Of a DNA stretch of 64,000 bases, positions 45,605 through 58,700 are shown piece after piece; position 1 is the stretch's first letter, and every line of letters starts with the position of its first letter. The stretch is taken from contig OY776125.1 of NCBI GenBank assembly GCA_963675135.1, positions 43,554,513 through 43,618,512 on the forward strand, read 5' to 3'. The DNA comes from Galeopsis tetrahit. Lineage: Eukaryota; Streptophyta; Magnoliopsida; Lamiales; Lamiaceae. Made by a program: the position numbers and the translations under genes. The notes under the pieces were generated by a model. The model searched no databases and was not told the DNA's origin. It saw only the letters and a program-made list of their open reading frames with translations.

Positions 45605-45917
45605 CATTGCTCTGTTTATATGCTTATTATTGACGGGTTGGATTGATGTTGTTCTTATTACTGCAGCTTTACTTGGAAAAGGTGTTTTATTTATTTAAGA
45701 ATAAAACTTCATATGTCATATGTAAAGGGACACTTGTTTTCACTTGATTGGTTTTAGTTTTATTACGCACAATGCACTAATATACTGGTACATCATTTTT
45801 AACCATCTAGTGACTGACTATGCTTCACTTGGCAGGTTCAAGAATCAGAAACATATCGAGGAACCTTCTTTTGTCACTTTGCTCGCAGCTGATAACCATC
45901 CATTGTTGCAGCCATAG
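45605..45917 (+). pseudogene. Possible 3' exons of a host gene next to element C
   Basis: Two exon-like blocks are seen. Block 45605-45682 follows CCCATTTTGCAG, has one open frame coding a very hydrophobic segment (FICLLLTGWIDVVLITAALL, transmembrane-like), and precedes GGTGTT. Block 45836-45917 follows CACTTGGCAG; one frame reads EEPSFVTLLAADNHPLLQP then TAG. The phases of these two readings do not join, although another frame of the second block stays open for about 50 codons. No upstream exons are seen, because C lies there. I do not recognise the family. It may be chance. Confidence 0.22.
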
Positions 45918-46480
45918 AAGAATGATACCAATCGAGATGCTAAGCTATTGTGAGAAACAGATGCAACCAAAGAATAATAAAATATAATTGCCCCACCCAA
46001 TCCCATTAATCAAAGATCTAACTTCTATTTTTAGTCTGACTAAAGCCTGGTTTATTTTATTTATGTGTATTCTTAGTTCGAATTTAAAAGCTTGGGAGGA
46101 GATGTCTTGTATTTGCGAATAAACTATTTACGAGTAAAAATAGAACAAAAATTTATGCGGGGAAGAAATTGAAAAAATACACTGTTCAAGAAATTGGAAA
46201 ATGACATTCTTCCAGAAATTGAGAAAAATAGACAACCGAAATTTATGTTGAAAAATATAATTTTATACATTACAAAAAACAAAAACAATAAAAGTCAGAT
46301 AAAATCTATTTAAATTAAATGAAGCAAATTCAAGCTAAAATTCTTCAAGTTTCATGTGCAATTGGTGCACGATTTTTTTCAATAGGGCAGTTTGTGTCCA
46401 TTAGTAGACCACTTCGAAACACAATTTATACATATGGGAACAAAATCATTATAGTAAACTACTTGAATTATGTAATATAT

Positions 46481-46606
46481 GTTTTGATTAAGATATTTCT
46501 AGAGAAACGGTACATTTTCATCCAACAATAGGAAATAATAAGTGTTTTGATTAAAATATTTCTAGAGAAAAATACATTTTCATCCAACAATAGGAAATCA
46601 ACACTC
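46481..46606. repeat. 63-bp tandem duplication
   Basis: Two copies of a unit starting GTTTTGATTAA and ending CAACAATAGGAAAT, beginning at 46481 and 46544. They differ by a few bases, including a two-base deletion in the second copy. Confidence 0.8.
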
Positions 46607-47371
46607 ATGAGCTCCTTATTTCTTTTTAAATTGTGTGCCTCCCATTTTTATAGAAGACGAATCAAAACACATCTTGACTCGTTGTTTAGGTTAAGATTAT
46701 CAATCGGTATAACAGAGTATACTTGAGATCTTACTCTATTTTCCATTTTTATCGGTTATTCTCATTATTTTCCGAGTTTATTTCCTCTAAGAGACAATCC
46801 TAGAGACACAAATACATAGAAAGACATAAATTTAAATAATTACAAAAATAAGATCCAAAACCAACATATAGAATACCCTTGATACCCTTATATTTGACAA
46901 CTAATAATTAATTCGAAATTAATATTACTCCATTATAATTTGAAGTCCACTTTTCATGGAATTTTAGAAAACTTCCATCTAATACTTTCCTTATAAAAAA
47001 CTCTTTCTTAAACCTATATTAGTATTCCTACTATAAATATAAGCCTTTAACTTATTCTACAATTTCCATGATCTCGTGCGAATCGCCACAACACTGTAAT
47101 CATCACCACACCTATGAAAATCAAACCCCACTCAGAATCTAACTTGACAGAAAACGGAGGTAATTTCATTGATGTTCTCATACTAGGGTTCCATAAAAAT
47201 ATATGATTTTCATCTATGATTAGACATATTATCCCATTACAAATTGTTTTCGATTCGATTGTTCATATTTGTGTTTTCGATCTTCAAGGCGATTGCAAGG
47301 GAACTCCCTGGACGCATCGATAATACAATTCATAATATACTATCGCACCAACACTAGATTTAAATTGACTA

Positions 47372-49080
47372 TTTGAGTTTGAACTGGTCAATATAATATT
47401 ATAAATGAAATTCATAATATACTATTACTTCACAATTTATTTATATTTTAAAATCTGTGAATTTTATTTTTAAATAAATAACTATTCAATTGTTGTGTAA
47501 TTACACTTTAAGAACAAATCTATTAACATATGAAAAACACGAAAATATACTCTTTGACGGTCTGAAAACATAAATAATTTATATATTTAATAATCTATGT
47601 CATCTATATAAAATATGCAAATATATAAACAAATATGAAAAAAACAGGTGCATATGGTTATAAATAATATATGCAAATATTCTGCTGCATATACCTTCAT
47701 ACAAATAATAATATGCAATATAAAAAATCGGGAAGATGCATTATTCATACCAATATATGCAACATAACATTTATGAATATATTTATTTTACGTATTGAAA
47801 AATAATTTTTTATATTAAAGTAAAAAAAAATGTAAATAAAAAAAACTCACAATCTTCAAATTTGCATGAACCAAGATGTGGAAGCTCATGTTCAAGTTGA
47901 ATCACAACAATAGTTTATGGTAAAAGGTAGGATTAATCGATTTTATTGTCTTTAAATTCAAATGGGGCAATGGATTAATTTTCAACTAGATTTAAATTGA
48001 CTAGGACCAAATAATCATCTCTATCACTAATGACAATGTAATTATCGAATTATATATTCTATATTAATTTTTTAAAATAAAATTAATATTTTAGAACATT
48101 TTATTACATATATATTGTTCTATTGCATATTAATTTATCACATATTTTAAGTAATATGCAACATAATTTTGCACATGTCAGCAAGAATATGTAACAATTT
48201 TTGGAATATATGTTTTCAAATTTTCATATAGAGTAATTATATAGAACGAAGCATTTGTTTTTTATGGAACCAGATTAGTGAGTTGTCTAACAAATCATTA
48301 TTCACATAATCCATTACTATACTTTAAAATAAATAATTAAAATTTATCAATATATTTAAAAAATAAATACAAAACTTTCACATTCAAATAGATTAATTTT
48401 CTATTCGTATCTCTAATTTTCATGGAAAACCCATATAAAGCGGAAAACATCTCCCAAGCCTAAAACAATCAGAAAGAATCTAAGCTGCAAACAAAAACAT
48501 AAATTTTCAGAAGAAAATGGAAAATGAGAAAGTTAGATGAAATTATTTTTCCTGCTAATGATGATGTGCAAAGTGATTATTTTCTAATAAAATTTGAGAA
48601 AGAGGAGGAAATAGGTGAGAGGGGAGAGAGATCAGTTTGGATATGCAAAAATTGATTTTATCTTTTCAAAATCTTCTTCTTACTACTATATTTTATTTTC
48701 TTCTTGAATGTTTTTTAGAAAATAAAATGTTTAAAATATATTTATTAATAAAATTATGAATAGTGAAGTTACACAAACCAAATGAATTAATTGATATTTT
48801 CAGTCTTTTCTATGATATTTCGATCATAAAGTTTAATAATGTAGGTGTATTTTAAGTTTGAAATTTATGTTTCTGTTGCATGGATTCAGAGTAGCGTGTA
48901 CGTGGAAGAGAAAGAAATTAGAAATTGACCAGTTCAAACCCAAAGAATCATCTCTATCACTAATGACATGTAATTATCGAATTATATATTCTATATTAAT
49001 TTTTTAAAATAAAATTAATATTTTAGAACGTGTTATTACAAATATATTGTTCTATTGCATATTATCACGTATTTTAATTG
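47372..49080. repeat. Inverted and direct repeats, possible decayed DNA transposon
   Basis: TTTGAGTTTGAACTGGTCAAT at 47372-47392 is matched by its near-perfect complement at 48924-48944, 1.55 kb apart. A direct repeat of about 140 bp starts with AATCATCTCTATCACTAATG at 48013 and again at 48946. ACTAGATTTAAATTGACTA occurs at about 47353 and 47985. There is no transposase ORF and no clear TSD. It could be a rearranged non-autonomous element. Confidence 0.45.
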
Positions 49081-49667
49081 AGATATACCTAACTGTTCCT
49101 ATAATTGTATGAGGCATCAAAAACCTGTAGAAAGCATCCAATGATTGTTGCACTAAACTTCAATGACTCTTATTTTTGTCATGTTGGAGCATCCTATATC
49201 TAAAACTACACTAATGCTTCAAAAATTGCATTGAGAAATGCTAAAATCAGGAACAAAAAACTTATCTAAAAATAACCGCAAAGCAATAAACTAAACTAGA
49301 TAATGATGAAAACAACTAATAGTATGCACTGATCTAGAATCCTAAAAACTATATAATATCTACCTAAAGATATAAAGAAAAGGTAACAAATCCAAAAATA
49401 TCTTAAAGATTAAATACAAAAATATCAAAACATAGTGACTAACCTTTGTAGGAATTTTTTTGATTGTTTATCCAAAACCTGAAGATTAAAGTTAGAACAA
49501 ATTCCTAAATTTCTAGAGTCCTCTGAATCATAGAATATGTTGAGAAGAATAAACAATTATGCACCAGATCAACACAACTATATTAGGGATACTAAATGAA
49601 TTCATCTTCAACACCTCAATTAGGCACTACGACCAGCCAAGTTATGCACTAGATTAGTGTATGGGCT

Positions 49668-50028
49668 TGTTAGAGCCCATAGGCCACATAGACGGACATG
49701 TGTCCTCCCACCAATGGACCTGCCTTTGGCGGGATACGTGTTCGATGTTTAATGGACCTCTCATTATTAGGGTGGTCCAATGGTGTTACCACCTCACCCA
49801 ACAATGTATTATAAATACAAGGTCTTTTTACCCAGTTAGGCAGCTGAAAATTAATAAGAAAAATTACTCTCCACACACTTATTCTCCATATTTATCGTGT
49901 TCTCCATTCATTTAAGCAAGTGAATAACACTCATTTATCACAATTGAAACCATCTATATCCTGTATTAAAATACTAGATTATAAGATCATTTTAATGCGA
50001 CTATCAATAGTTGGCGCTAGAAGTAGGG
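49668..50028 (+). mobile_element. Small gypsy-type LTR plus primer-binding site, remnant
   Basis: TGTTAGAGCCCATAGG to GCGACTATCA (49668-50006) reads as a short LTR of about 340 bp with a TATA-like TATTATAAATACAAGG near 49809-49824. TTGGCGCTAGAAGTAGGG at 50011-50028 looks like a plant Ty3/gypsy primer-binding site. No gag, pol or second LTR is visible downstream. Confidence 0.45.
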
Positions 50029-50641
50029 TATTATTTATTCGTTTAGTTCAAGAACAAAGGGAAGTACTCACCACGAGTTTTCTATCAAGATCATCTAAGA
50101 GACATGTGTGTTCATCTTTCAGGTACCAAGATAACACATTTTTGTCACAAACCTTTTTAAGATGTCTCAAAATGTCATCATCGAGGAAAATTCTTCCTGC
50201 ATTAGATGATGTGATCTGTATTTGGGATCTCGTTATCATTATTCGTGCATTAGATGATGTGTCGACAAAGGTGAGGAGTTTGTCGCAACGTAACATAGGA
50301 ATCACATGATTCCTCCACAAAAGATAGTTGATCGACGATTGCTTGATTATGACCATGTGAATGAGAGTGGTATGCGGACGAGTCACATACGACCACCGCA
50401 TACTCTTTTTGGAAAATATCTTTTAACTTTTATTCTTACACTTCACTTTATACTAAAGTTTCTCGTCACTTGTACTATATCTATTATTTAATCAATTTTC
50501 TTAATCCATGTGTCAAAAAGTAACGAGAAACTTATAGGCGGACAAAGGAAGTAGTATTTATCAATCTAGGTTATAATGACATAATCTAATTTATGATGAC
50601 GTGTCATCAATGTAATCTCTATTAAATAATATATGGCCACT
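50029..50641. other. Non-coding DNA between LTR remnants
   Basis: Possible leader of the preceding remnant. It shows GCATTAGATGATGTG twice (about 50200 and 50253) and short ORFs on both strands that I cannot support. Nothing else is recognised. Confidence 0.4.
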
Positions 50642-50646
50642 TAACT

Positions 50647-53600
50647 TGTAACACCCCGTCCCAAAATTAATATGAAATAAAGGAATAGATGATTTAAGAG
50701 TTTTGAATTATATTAACGTCGTTATTTGTTTCCAAAAGATTTGATTTTCAGGAAGACGGACGAGCATTCTGGTCGGGCAACACTCCTAACACTTAATAAA
50801 GAAATAAAAGAAGTATAAGGTTTGATAAATATTTAATAATTAGTGTCGAAATGAAATAAATCTAATTAATAACCTTACAAATCATTTTATCAAAAGCTTA
50901 TGTGATAAACAACTTAACGAAGCGTAATATGCATTTTAATAAATAGTATTGCCTTGCCTTGCCATCTCAATCTTAATATAAAATATAGAGCTCTGATTCA
51001 TTTACTTGCTTGATCATTGATATAATATCTTATAAGTCAAAAATTCATAATCATGAAAATTACATTTTCTTGGTTGTCATGTTTTTCGTGTCTATGTGGT
51101 ATAATGCTTTCCTTATCTGATTTTACATTATGACTTATTCTGATAATTTGCTATTAAATAAATATTAGAATTAAAACAAACATAATATAAGCCAATCTTG
51201 AGTTAATGTTATAATTAAATAATTTTCATCTCGAAGCGCGACGATTTCATCACCATAATTCCTAAATAAATATTTATAGCTCTCGTGTAATTTTCCGCGA
51301 AAAACTAACAAAAAATTAAGTAACAACTATGTAGTAAATATCGAGTACTAACGAATAGGGAGGTAAATAAAATATATACCACTTTAACCACAAAACTTCA
51401 TGTGGTGATAATTTGACCACATCTCTCCTCACCACTTGAGACGTGGGCCATGTACCAGCCAAGGAATTAAATTCATCTCCAAATTCTTTTATAATTAAAT
51501 AGAACATGAATGAGTCTTTCATTACCCCTCTCCCTCTATATATGTATTCTGTTTCTCATCCTTCATTCTAAAAACTTGCTCAAGCTCTACAGAAATCCCC
51601 ACTCTCAATTTATCAAGAAACAAACAGCCATAGCTTCTTATCTTCTTCCTCCCCTCTCAAAGCAGTGTCGCCGTCCAAACTCGCCGGAATCGGTCGCCGA
51701 TGACTTTAGTCTAGCTACTCAACCCATATACTAAAATAATCCCCTCAACACAAGGAACCCAAATCCACTTGCTTCAAACTCTGCACTTCTTTCTCGACCC
51801 ATGTTTCCTTATTGTAAGTTGTGCGTGTATAAACTGTATATAACTTTACTCGTCAACCTCCCTTCTCCTTCTTTGGAGATGTGTGTAGGCAGATTATTGT
51901 GTGTGATTTAGTGTGTGAACTGTGCGTGAGTATATACAGTGTATATATATGTACGTATGTTGTTTGTAGAAGATAAAAGAGTTGTGAGTTAATTGACCAA
52001 GTGTGTGTGAGTGTAAATTAAATGAGCAGTGGTGTGTGTATCAATTAAATTGTGTGTGTTTAATTAATGAGTTATTTATTTATTTGTATTCTGATTATAA
52101 ACATATTTATTATTATTTTAAAAGTTAGTAGTATAAGTAAAATTATCATTTAATAAGTATGTGTTTAACTGGATTGGAACGTGAGTTAAAGTTTACAAAA
52201 CGTGCTTTTGAAGTTTAACAAAAAACTGGAATTTTGGTGTTAGAAGCAGTAACTTTGGAGGCTTATATCTTTTAAACGAAAATTGATTTTGACACGAAAC
52301 CAACTAGAGTATATTCTCCATATGGTAGAAAGCCTGAATGTGAAATATTACATAAATTGGTGTGACAGATCGGGAGATATCAATTTTTAAAAATCAAGCA
52401 GTAAGCTGGGAAAACTGGGAAAAACAGAGCATTCGTTTTATGTTCAGTACTTCGGGGTAATTTTTACTCGACTTCGAGACACGTTTTTCACAAAACCTTT
52501 TATTGCCGGTAAACTTGATATATCATAGTGTAATTACCCCAAAATTTCATGTTAATTGAATTAACCGTTTGACGAGAAATGATTGACGAACATATGCAAA
52601 AATTCACTATTTTAAGAATGTCCAATTTTGCAAGATTACAAAATATTATCTTTTGAACCACAATTAAATTCTGCAAAAATATCCATGTCGATAGAGATGT
52701 GTTGAAATGCTATGCCAATAATTTTCGTAAGAATCAAATAGCTATAACTATTTTATTATAATTTTCTGAGCTAAAAGGACCAATATTGAAACATACAAAA
52801 TCTTACAAAAATCCATAAAAAAATATTCGGCATGTGTTAAATCTTTAAAAAAAAAAATCTTGAAATAATCTAAATACCTACTTTATAGTTAAACCATTTT
52901 TCTGCAAACAATCCATTCATGTTTATTATTATATGCTAAATGTATGATTGTTATTTCGTTTGTGAATTTTGTGTGTGCAAGTGTTAGTACATCGATAATG
53001 ATGTTTTCAATATAATTAAGTTACATCCTACTTTAATTGCATTATTTTATGAGGTACTCTTATATGATTGTTAAGTGAGGAACATGTTTCTATTATCTTT
53101 GAGTTATTACATAAATGATTATTATTAGTTGAAGCACGTAAACTGACATATGTTCAAATGTATTTGATTAAATTTATTATTTTGGTATTACTCATAAAGG
53201 AAAATTGTTAAGTAAATTAAGAGGCAAGAGTTCTAATAATAATTAAATATTCAAGAAAACGTGCTAGGCGAAGTGTGGCCTAATCGGAGCTCGGACAGCC
53301 TCTTCTGTGTTACGCTTGCTAAAAACTATTCAAGAAGTTTGTAACTTTTCTTAAAAGTTAACCAGGTGGGTGTCACTACTGTATTGCCGATGTAAATGTT
53401 ATATGGACTGTTGGTGTATTCTAAACTAAATAAACACGAACATATAACTAAGAACATAAGAATATAATAATAATTATTATATGATATTATAATATTATGA
53501 TATATGAATTACGATTTCACGGAGGTGGTGGGAAAGTGTTTATGGGGATTGCATGTGGTAGAGTCGCTACCAGTGTCCCAAATATGAGTTTCACGAAGGA

Positions 53601-54368
53601 GGTGGGAAAGTGTTTATGGGGATTGCATGTGGTAGAGTCGCTACCAGTGTCCCAGGAGGAGGTGGAAGCGTTTAGGGGGTAGCATGTGGTAGAGTCGCTA
53701 CCAGTGTCCCACATGATATATGATAAGTATGACATATTATTTTGTGATAAGTATGATATATGATGATTAAATAAGAATATATAATGAATCCTCAGTGAAT
53801 AACAAATTCACTATCCAAAAAAATAAGAATTGTTTACGATAAAATATGAATATTAATTACTTCGGCGTACTGTCAATCTGTATAACAGCGTACATGATAT
53901 CCACTGAGACTTTTATCTCACACCCCAAAAATAAATATTTTCAGGTTATGATGTAGAGGGGTCGGTGTTGCAGCAGGGACGACACAGAGCTTTCCCCATA
54001 TTAATATGTTATAATATATCCATTTGAGACTTATGTTTATAAATGAAATGTTTTACGAAAGGTGAAATTTATTCTTATATCGAGTGACAAACTTTTCTAA
54101 AACTACACGATGATCAATACGTAAGTTATCTTTAAACCGACGGTTGTTTATCATGTTCTAGTTTTAAAAAAAAAAATGGGTCCACATTGCTTCTATTGCT
54201 ACTTATAACTTCTTTTAAATTATTTCCGCGGCAAAACTCTTATCGTTTCACTTGTGTTATTATATATTTTAAAGAAATTTTCAAGTTCGAATTTTCAGTC
54301 ACTAGGTGGCGACTCGAATTTAGAGTGTTCGAGCCTTAAAGGCTGCATTCCGGATTCGGGGCGTTACA
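50647..54368 (+). repeat. Solo LTR, Ty3/gypsy chromovirus type, 3.7 kb
   Basis: It starts TGTAACACCCCGTCCC and ends ATTCGGGGCGTTACA, whose complement TGTAACGCCCCG mirrors the start. The flanking pentamer taact is duplicated (50642-50646, 54369-54373). TGTAACACCCC ends and great length are typical of Del/Tekay chromovirus LTRs (established knowledge). There is no PBS, PPT or pol, so it is a solo LTR. A TATA-like CTCTATATATG at about 51535-51545 followed by a CT/CA-rich leader may be the promoter, which gives plus orientation. No protein gene inside is supported. Confidence 0.85.
53515..53711. repeat. Three-copy minisatellite inside the solo LTR
   Basis: Three units end in GTGGTAGAGTCGCTACCAGT (then GTCCCA). 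The first two units also share GGTGGGAAAGTGTTTATGGG. Unit lengths are about 74, 66 and 57 bp because linkers differ. The core GGTAGAGTCGCTACC is an imperfect palindrome. Confidence 0.85.
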
Positions 54369-54373
54369 TAACT

Positions 54374-55200
54374 TATTGAATTGTTCTTGTTATTTTTTAT
54401 TAGAGATATGATGGTGCTGGTGCCAACATATTACCTCACGGTTTGTATATATCTTTGAATTGAATAGAATTAATGTTACTCCATAATTAATGTCACAACA
54501 AGAAAACAGAGCATTAAACAGGGGAGCCATCCCACATATTTCTCTATATATTTACCAAATTATTCCAGTAATTAAGAGTCATGTTTAAAGAGTTAAGACA
54601 TTTTTCAGAAATTCATAAAGTCTCCTTTTCACACGACGGACATTAAAATCCGTTTTCTTTCAGCGCAAAATATTTACTTATGAATCAGGTTTTAAGTTTT
54701 TTACAACGGATTTAGCAGGACCCCGATGTCGTTTTTGTGTAGTAGTAGGTACATCGATGTCTCGTTGACTCAAAATAGTTATCATAAGGGCCGGGCTTGA
54801 CTTGTTTGATTTAAATATATTTCAGCCTTAGCAAAGTGCATGTGTATGAAGAAGGAATCACCTTCAATAATGAAAATCCAGTCTTTTTATCATTAATGAA
54901 AATGACTGAAATTGATCATTAATCTTAGCTTTGCAACAGTGTTCTTTTTTTTCAATAATTATTTTGACAATGTAGGACATAATTGATATAATGGTAAACA
55001 TGATGCATTATTTACGTATTTATAAGTATGTATACTTATAAATGTACAAATATGTAGTGATATTTATGTATATGTAATGAATCGCGAAGGTTCTTTGAGC
55101 AGAAAGCAAAATCTTTGATTAGAAAAATTTGAGCTCTATAGCACAAGATAAAAAGGAACAATGATTAACTAATAAATTTGCATTTAGATACAAGGTCAAT
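54374..55200. other. Intergenic DNA downstream of the extensin gene
   Basis: AT-rich, no gene. CGACGGACATTAAAATCCG near 54637 and ACAACGGATTTAGCAGGAC near 54702 resemble the sub-terminal repeats of decayed CACTA elements. This is weak. The extensin 3'UTR probably ends near the right edge. Confidence 0.4.
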
Positions 55201-55434
55201 CACTATAGGCTAAAATTTAAAGAAACCAACTTGACTCACGTTCACTTGGAGATGTTACAAGGAAAATGTGTAAGATAACAACCATATGAGCAGATGAAAT
55301 CTGGTCCTTCATGCATTCTATGATGCTTTTCAATGCTTGTAGGGCCTTATTGAAAACACTAATTGCTCTAGAAAGTTGGTTACTGCATATTCTCCTCAAG
55401 AAGCCTTCTATTATTCTGAGTTGTAGATTGGATG

Positions 55435-55517
55435 CTGCAAAATAGAAAAAATTAGATAAGGACAAAGAATGTGAATCATTATGGTGATTAAACATATATT
55501 GGAGAGTTATAACTTAC
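55435..55517 (-). other. Probable 3'UTR intron of the extensin gene
   Basis: On the minus strand the donor CATT/GTAAGTTATA (GT at 55517-55516) and the acceptor TTTTTTCTATTTTGCAG/CATCC (AG at 55436-55435) delimit 83 bp, preceded by an AT-rich plant-like intron body. Both sites lie after the coding stops, so the downstream exon (55434 to about 55200) is untranslated. A 92-residue ORF overlapping it is then spurious. Confidence 0.6.
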
Positions 55518-55784
55518 AATGATGTCTTTGGGGTAATCTAAATTTGCTTAAGCTTAATAATGAGTTGGAGGAGGTGGAGAAGAGTAGATGTATGCGGGTG
55601 GTGGTGGTGACTTCACGGGTGGGGGAGGTGATGAGTAGTAGTACGAAGGTGGAGGTGATGGTGAAGGTGGTAGAGGAGATGTGTATTGGTAGGGTGGTGG
55701 AGGAGACGGCGATGGTGGTGGAGGGGAGGTGTAGTGGTATGGTGGGGGTGGAGAAGGTGAAGGTGGTGGAGGAGATGTGTAGTG

Positions 55785-58700
55785 TTATGGAGGTGGAGGA
55801 GACGACGATGGTGGTGGAGGTGAGGTGTAGTGGTACGGAGGTGGTGGAGACGGCGATGGTGGTGGAGGTGAGGTGTATTGGTAAGGTGGGGGTGGAGAAG
55901 GTGATGGTGGTGGTGGTGGTGGAGGAGATGTGTAGTGGTAGGGAGGTGGAGGAGACGACGATGGTTGTGGAGGTGAGGTGTAGTGGTACAGAGGTGGTGG
56001 AGAAGATGATGGTGGTGGAGTGTAGTGATAGGGAGGTGGTGGTGAGGGATCGGACGGTGGTGGTGGAGACTTGTAGTAGTAAGTGGGTGGTGGAGATGGA
56101 GATGGAGGTGGCGGAGATTTGTAATAGTAAGGAGGTGGAGGAGATGGTGATGGTGGAGAAGGAGATGGGGGAGGTGGTGACTTGTAGTAGTAGGAAGGTG
56201 GTGGAGATGGTGAAGGCGGCGGTGGGGACTTGTAGTAATATGGTGGTGGTGTTGAGGGGTCGGAAGGTGGTGGTGGAGATTTGTAATAGTATGAAGAAGG
56301 GGGCAATGGTGGTGGTGACTTATTGACGTAGGGAGGGGGTGGTGGGGACTTGTAGACGTAGGTTGGTGGTGGTGGGGGTGGAGACTTGTAAACATATGGT
56401 GGTGGAGGTGGGGATTTGTAGACGTAAGTTGGTGTTGGTGGAGGTGGGGATTTGTAGACGTAAGTTGGTGTTGGTGTTGGTGGAGGTGGTGACTTGTAAA
56501 CGTATGGTGGTGGAGGAGAGGATTTGTAGACGTAAGTTGGTGGTGGAGGTGGTGGAGACTTGTAAACATAAGGAGGTGGTGGCGGAGATTTATAGACATA
56601 TTTCTGTGATGGTGGTGGTGGTGACTTGTACACGTATGCGGGAGACAGTGGCGGTGGTGATTTGTACACATATGCTGGAGACGGTGGCGGTGGAGACTTG
56701 TAATAGTAAGGAGTAGGACTGGGTACAGGCTTCTTGCACTTTCCAAAAGGAGTCTTTGATGCATAAGCAAAAGGTTCAGCATAAAGTACAACTTCATGTT
56801 TATCCTTGGACTTCACTCTAAGCTTGGCTCCAATCTTTCCCCAATGAATATTAGTTGGGATATTACACTTTGAACCCTTGGAAGGTGCATGAAGCTTAGC
56901 CTTGCATGCCTTTGCTCCATATTTACCATATTCAAATCCTTCAACTGCAATGCTGTATTTTCCATTGTTCTTAGTTTTTCCATATGCCACTATTTTCTTG
57001 TAACCTACCTTGCATGTTACTTCCACAACAACACCTGATTCATATATGTGTGAAAACTGTATTAAACAAAGTGTTTGGCAATCAAATAATTAATTATTAT
57101 CTCTATTCATTTCAAAAACAACTTATTAATTTGTTTAATTGTGTATGTATTTCTACATTGGTAAATATTAACTAAATTGTCAATGACAACTTAATATAAG
57201 TAGTGTATAATTTATTGCATGTATGTATCTAAAAGTTGCATGCATATATAATTAAACTTGAATAATACTATATTTATTCTGTTAATCAAATTTCTAAATA
57301 CTAATTTTCAAAAAATATATATATATATATATATATATTTTAAATATGAGAATTCAGGTGTACCTTCAAGATGTTTCTTGTCATGGGATTTATGTGGGGA
57401 TGTCCAATTGTAGCACCTGTAGCAGTATACTTTTCCTATCACTTTAACTACCAATGGGTGGTGTGGTGGGTCGTATGGAGCATAGTGAGGGACTGGCGGT
57501 GGAGGAGAGGTGTAATGGTACGATGGAGGTGGGAATTTTACCGGTGGTGGTGGAGATGTGTAATGATACGGTGAGGGTTGTGACTTCACTGGTGGTGGTG
57601 GAGACGTGTAGTGGTACAGTGGAGGTGGAGACTTCAGCGGTGGTGGTGGAGATGTGTAGTGGTATGGTGGAGGTGATGACTTCACCGGTGGTGGTGGAGA
57701 TGTGTAGTGGTATGGTGGAGGTGGGGACTTTGCTGGTGGTGGTGGAGATGTGTAGTGGTACGGTGGGGTTGGAGATTTTATTGGTGGTGGCGGGGATGTG
57801 TAGTGGTTCGATAGAGGTAGAGACTTCACTGGTGGGGGTGGAGATGTGTAGTGGTATGGTGGAGGTGGTGATTTGACCGGTGGTGGTGGAGATGTGTAGT
57901 GGTAAGGTGGGAGTGGTGATTTGACCGGTGGTGGTGGAGATGTGTAGTGGTACGGTGGAGGTGGGGACTTCACCGGTGGTGGTGGAGATGTGTAGTGGTA
58001 TGGTGATGGTGGTGAGGGATCAGAAGGTGGTGGTGGAGACTTATAAACATAAGGTGGTGGAGGGGAAGGAGAAGGTGGAGGAGGTGATTTGTAAACGTAT
58101 GGTGGTGGTGGAGATGGTGAAGGAGGAGGTGGTGATTTGTAAAAGTATGGTGGGGGTGGAGATGGTGAAGGAGGTGGTGGTGATTTGTAAACGTATGGTG
58201 GTGGTGGAGATGGTGAAGGAGGTGGTGGTGATTTGTAAACGTATGGTGGGGGTGGAGATGGTGAAGGAGGTGGAGGTGATTTGTAAACGTATTGTGGTGG
58301 TGGAGATGGTGAAGGAGGTGGTGGTGATTTGTAAACGTATGGTGGAGGTGGAGATGGTGAAGGAGGTGGTGGTGATTTGTAAACGTATGGTGGTGGCAGA
58401 GATGGTGAAGGAGGTGGTGTTGATTTGTAAACGTATGGTGGGGGTGGAGATGGTGAAGGAGGTGGTGGTGATTTATACACATAAGGTGGCGGAGGGGAAG
58501 GAGATGGCGGTGGTGGTGATTTATACACATAAGGTGGTGGTGGAGACGGTGAGGGAGGTGGCGGAGACGTATAGACATACGGTGGAGGAGGAGATGGAGA
58601 AGGCGGTGGTGGTGAATTGTACACGTAAGGTGGTGGTGGATATGGAGAAGGTGACGGAGGTGGTGGTGAGTTATAATCATACGGTGGTGGTGGATATGGA

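Larger units (their letters stand above)
45918..49667. other. AT-rich intergenic DNA
   Basis: No supported gene. It holds short tandem and dispersed repeats (listed separately) and many poly-A/T tracts. ORFs of 60-70 codons have no family resemblance. 47060-47170 is less AT-rich (ATCTCGTGCGAATCGCC) but shows no convincing frame. Confidence 0.5.

Noticed and set aside
51510..51734. ORF with a TATA box upstream, possible small host gene
   Set aside because: It is inside the solo LTR at the place expected for its promoter and leader, and the peptide has no recognisable domain.
55217..55495. 92-codon minus-strand ORF next to the extensin gene
   Set aside because: A good splice acceptor lies inside it and it follows the stop codons, so it is best explained as a 3'UTR exon.
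55544..56326. Long plus-strand ORF rich in Val/Met/Glu over the extensin gene
   Set aside because: It is the antisense shadow of the proline-codon repeats; the same applies to 57454-57876 and 57928-58782 and to His/Leu-rich minus-strand frames.
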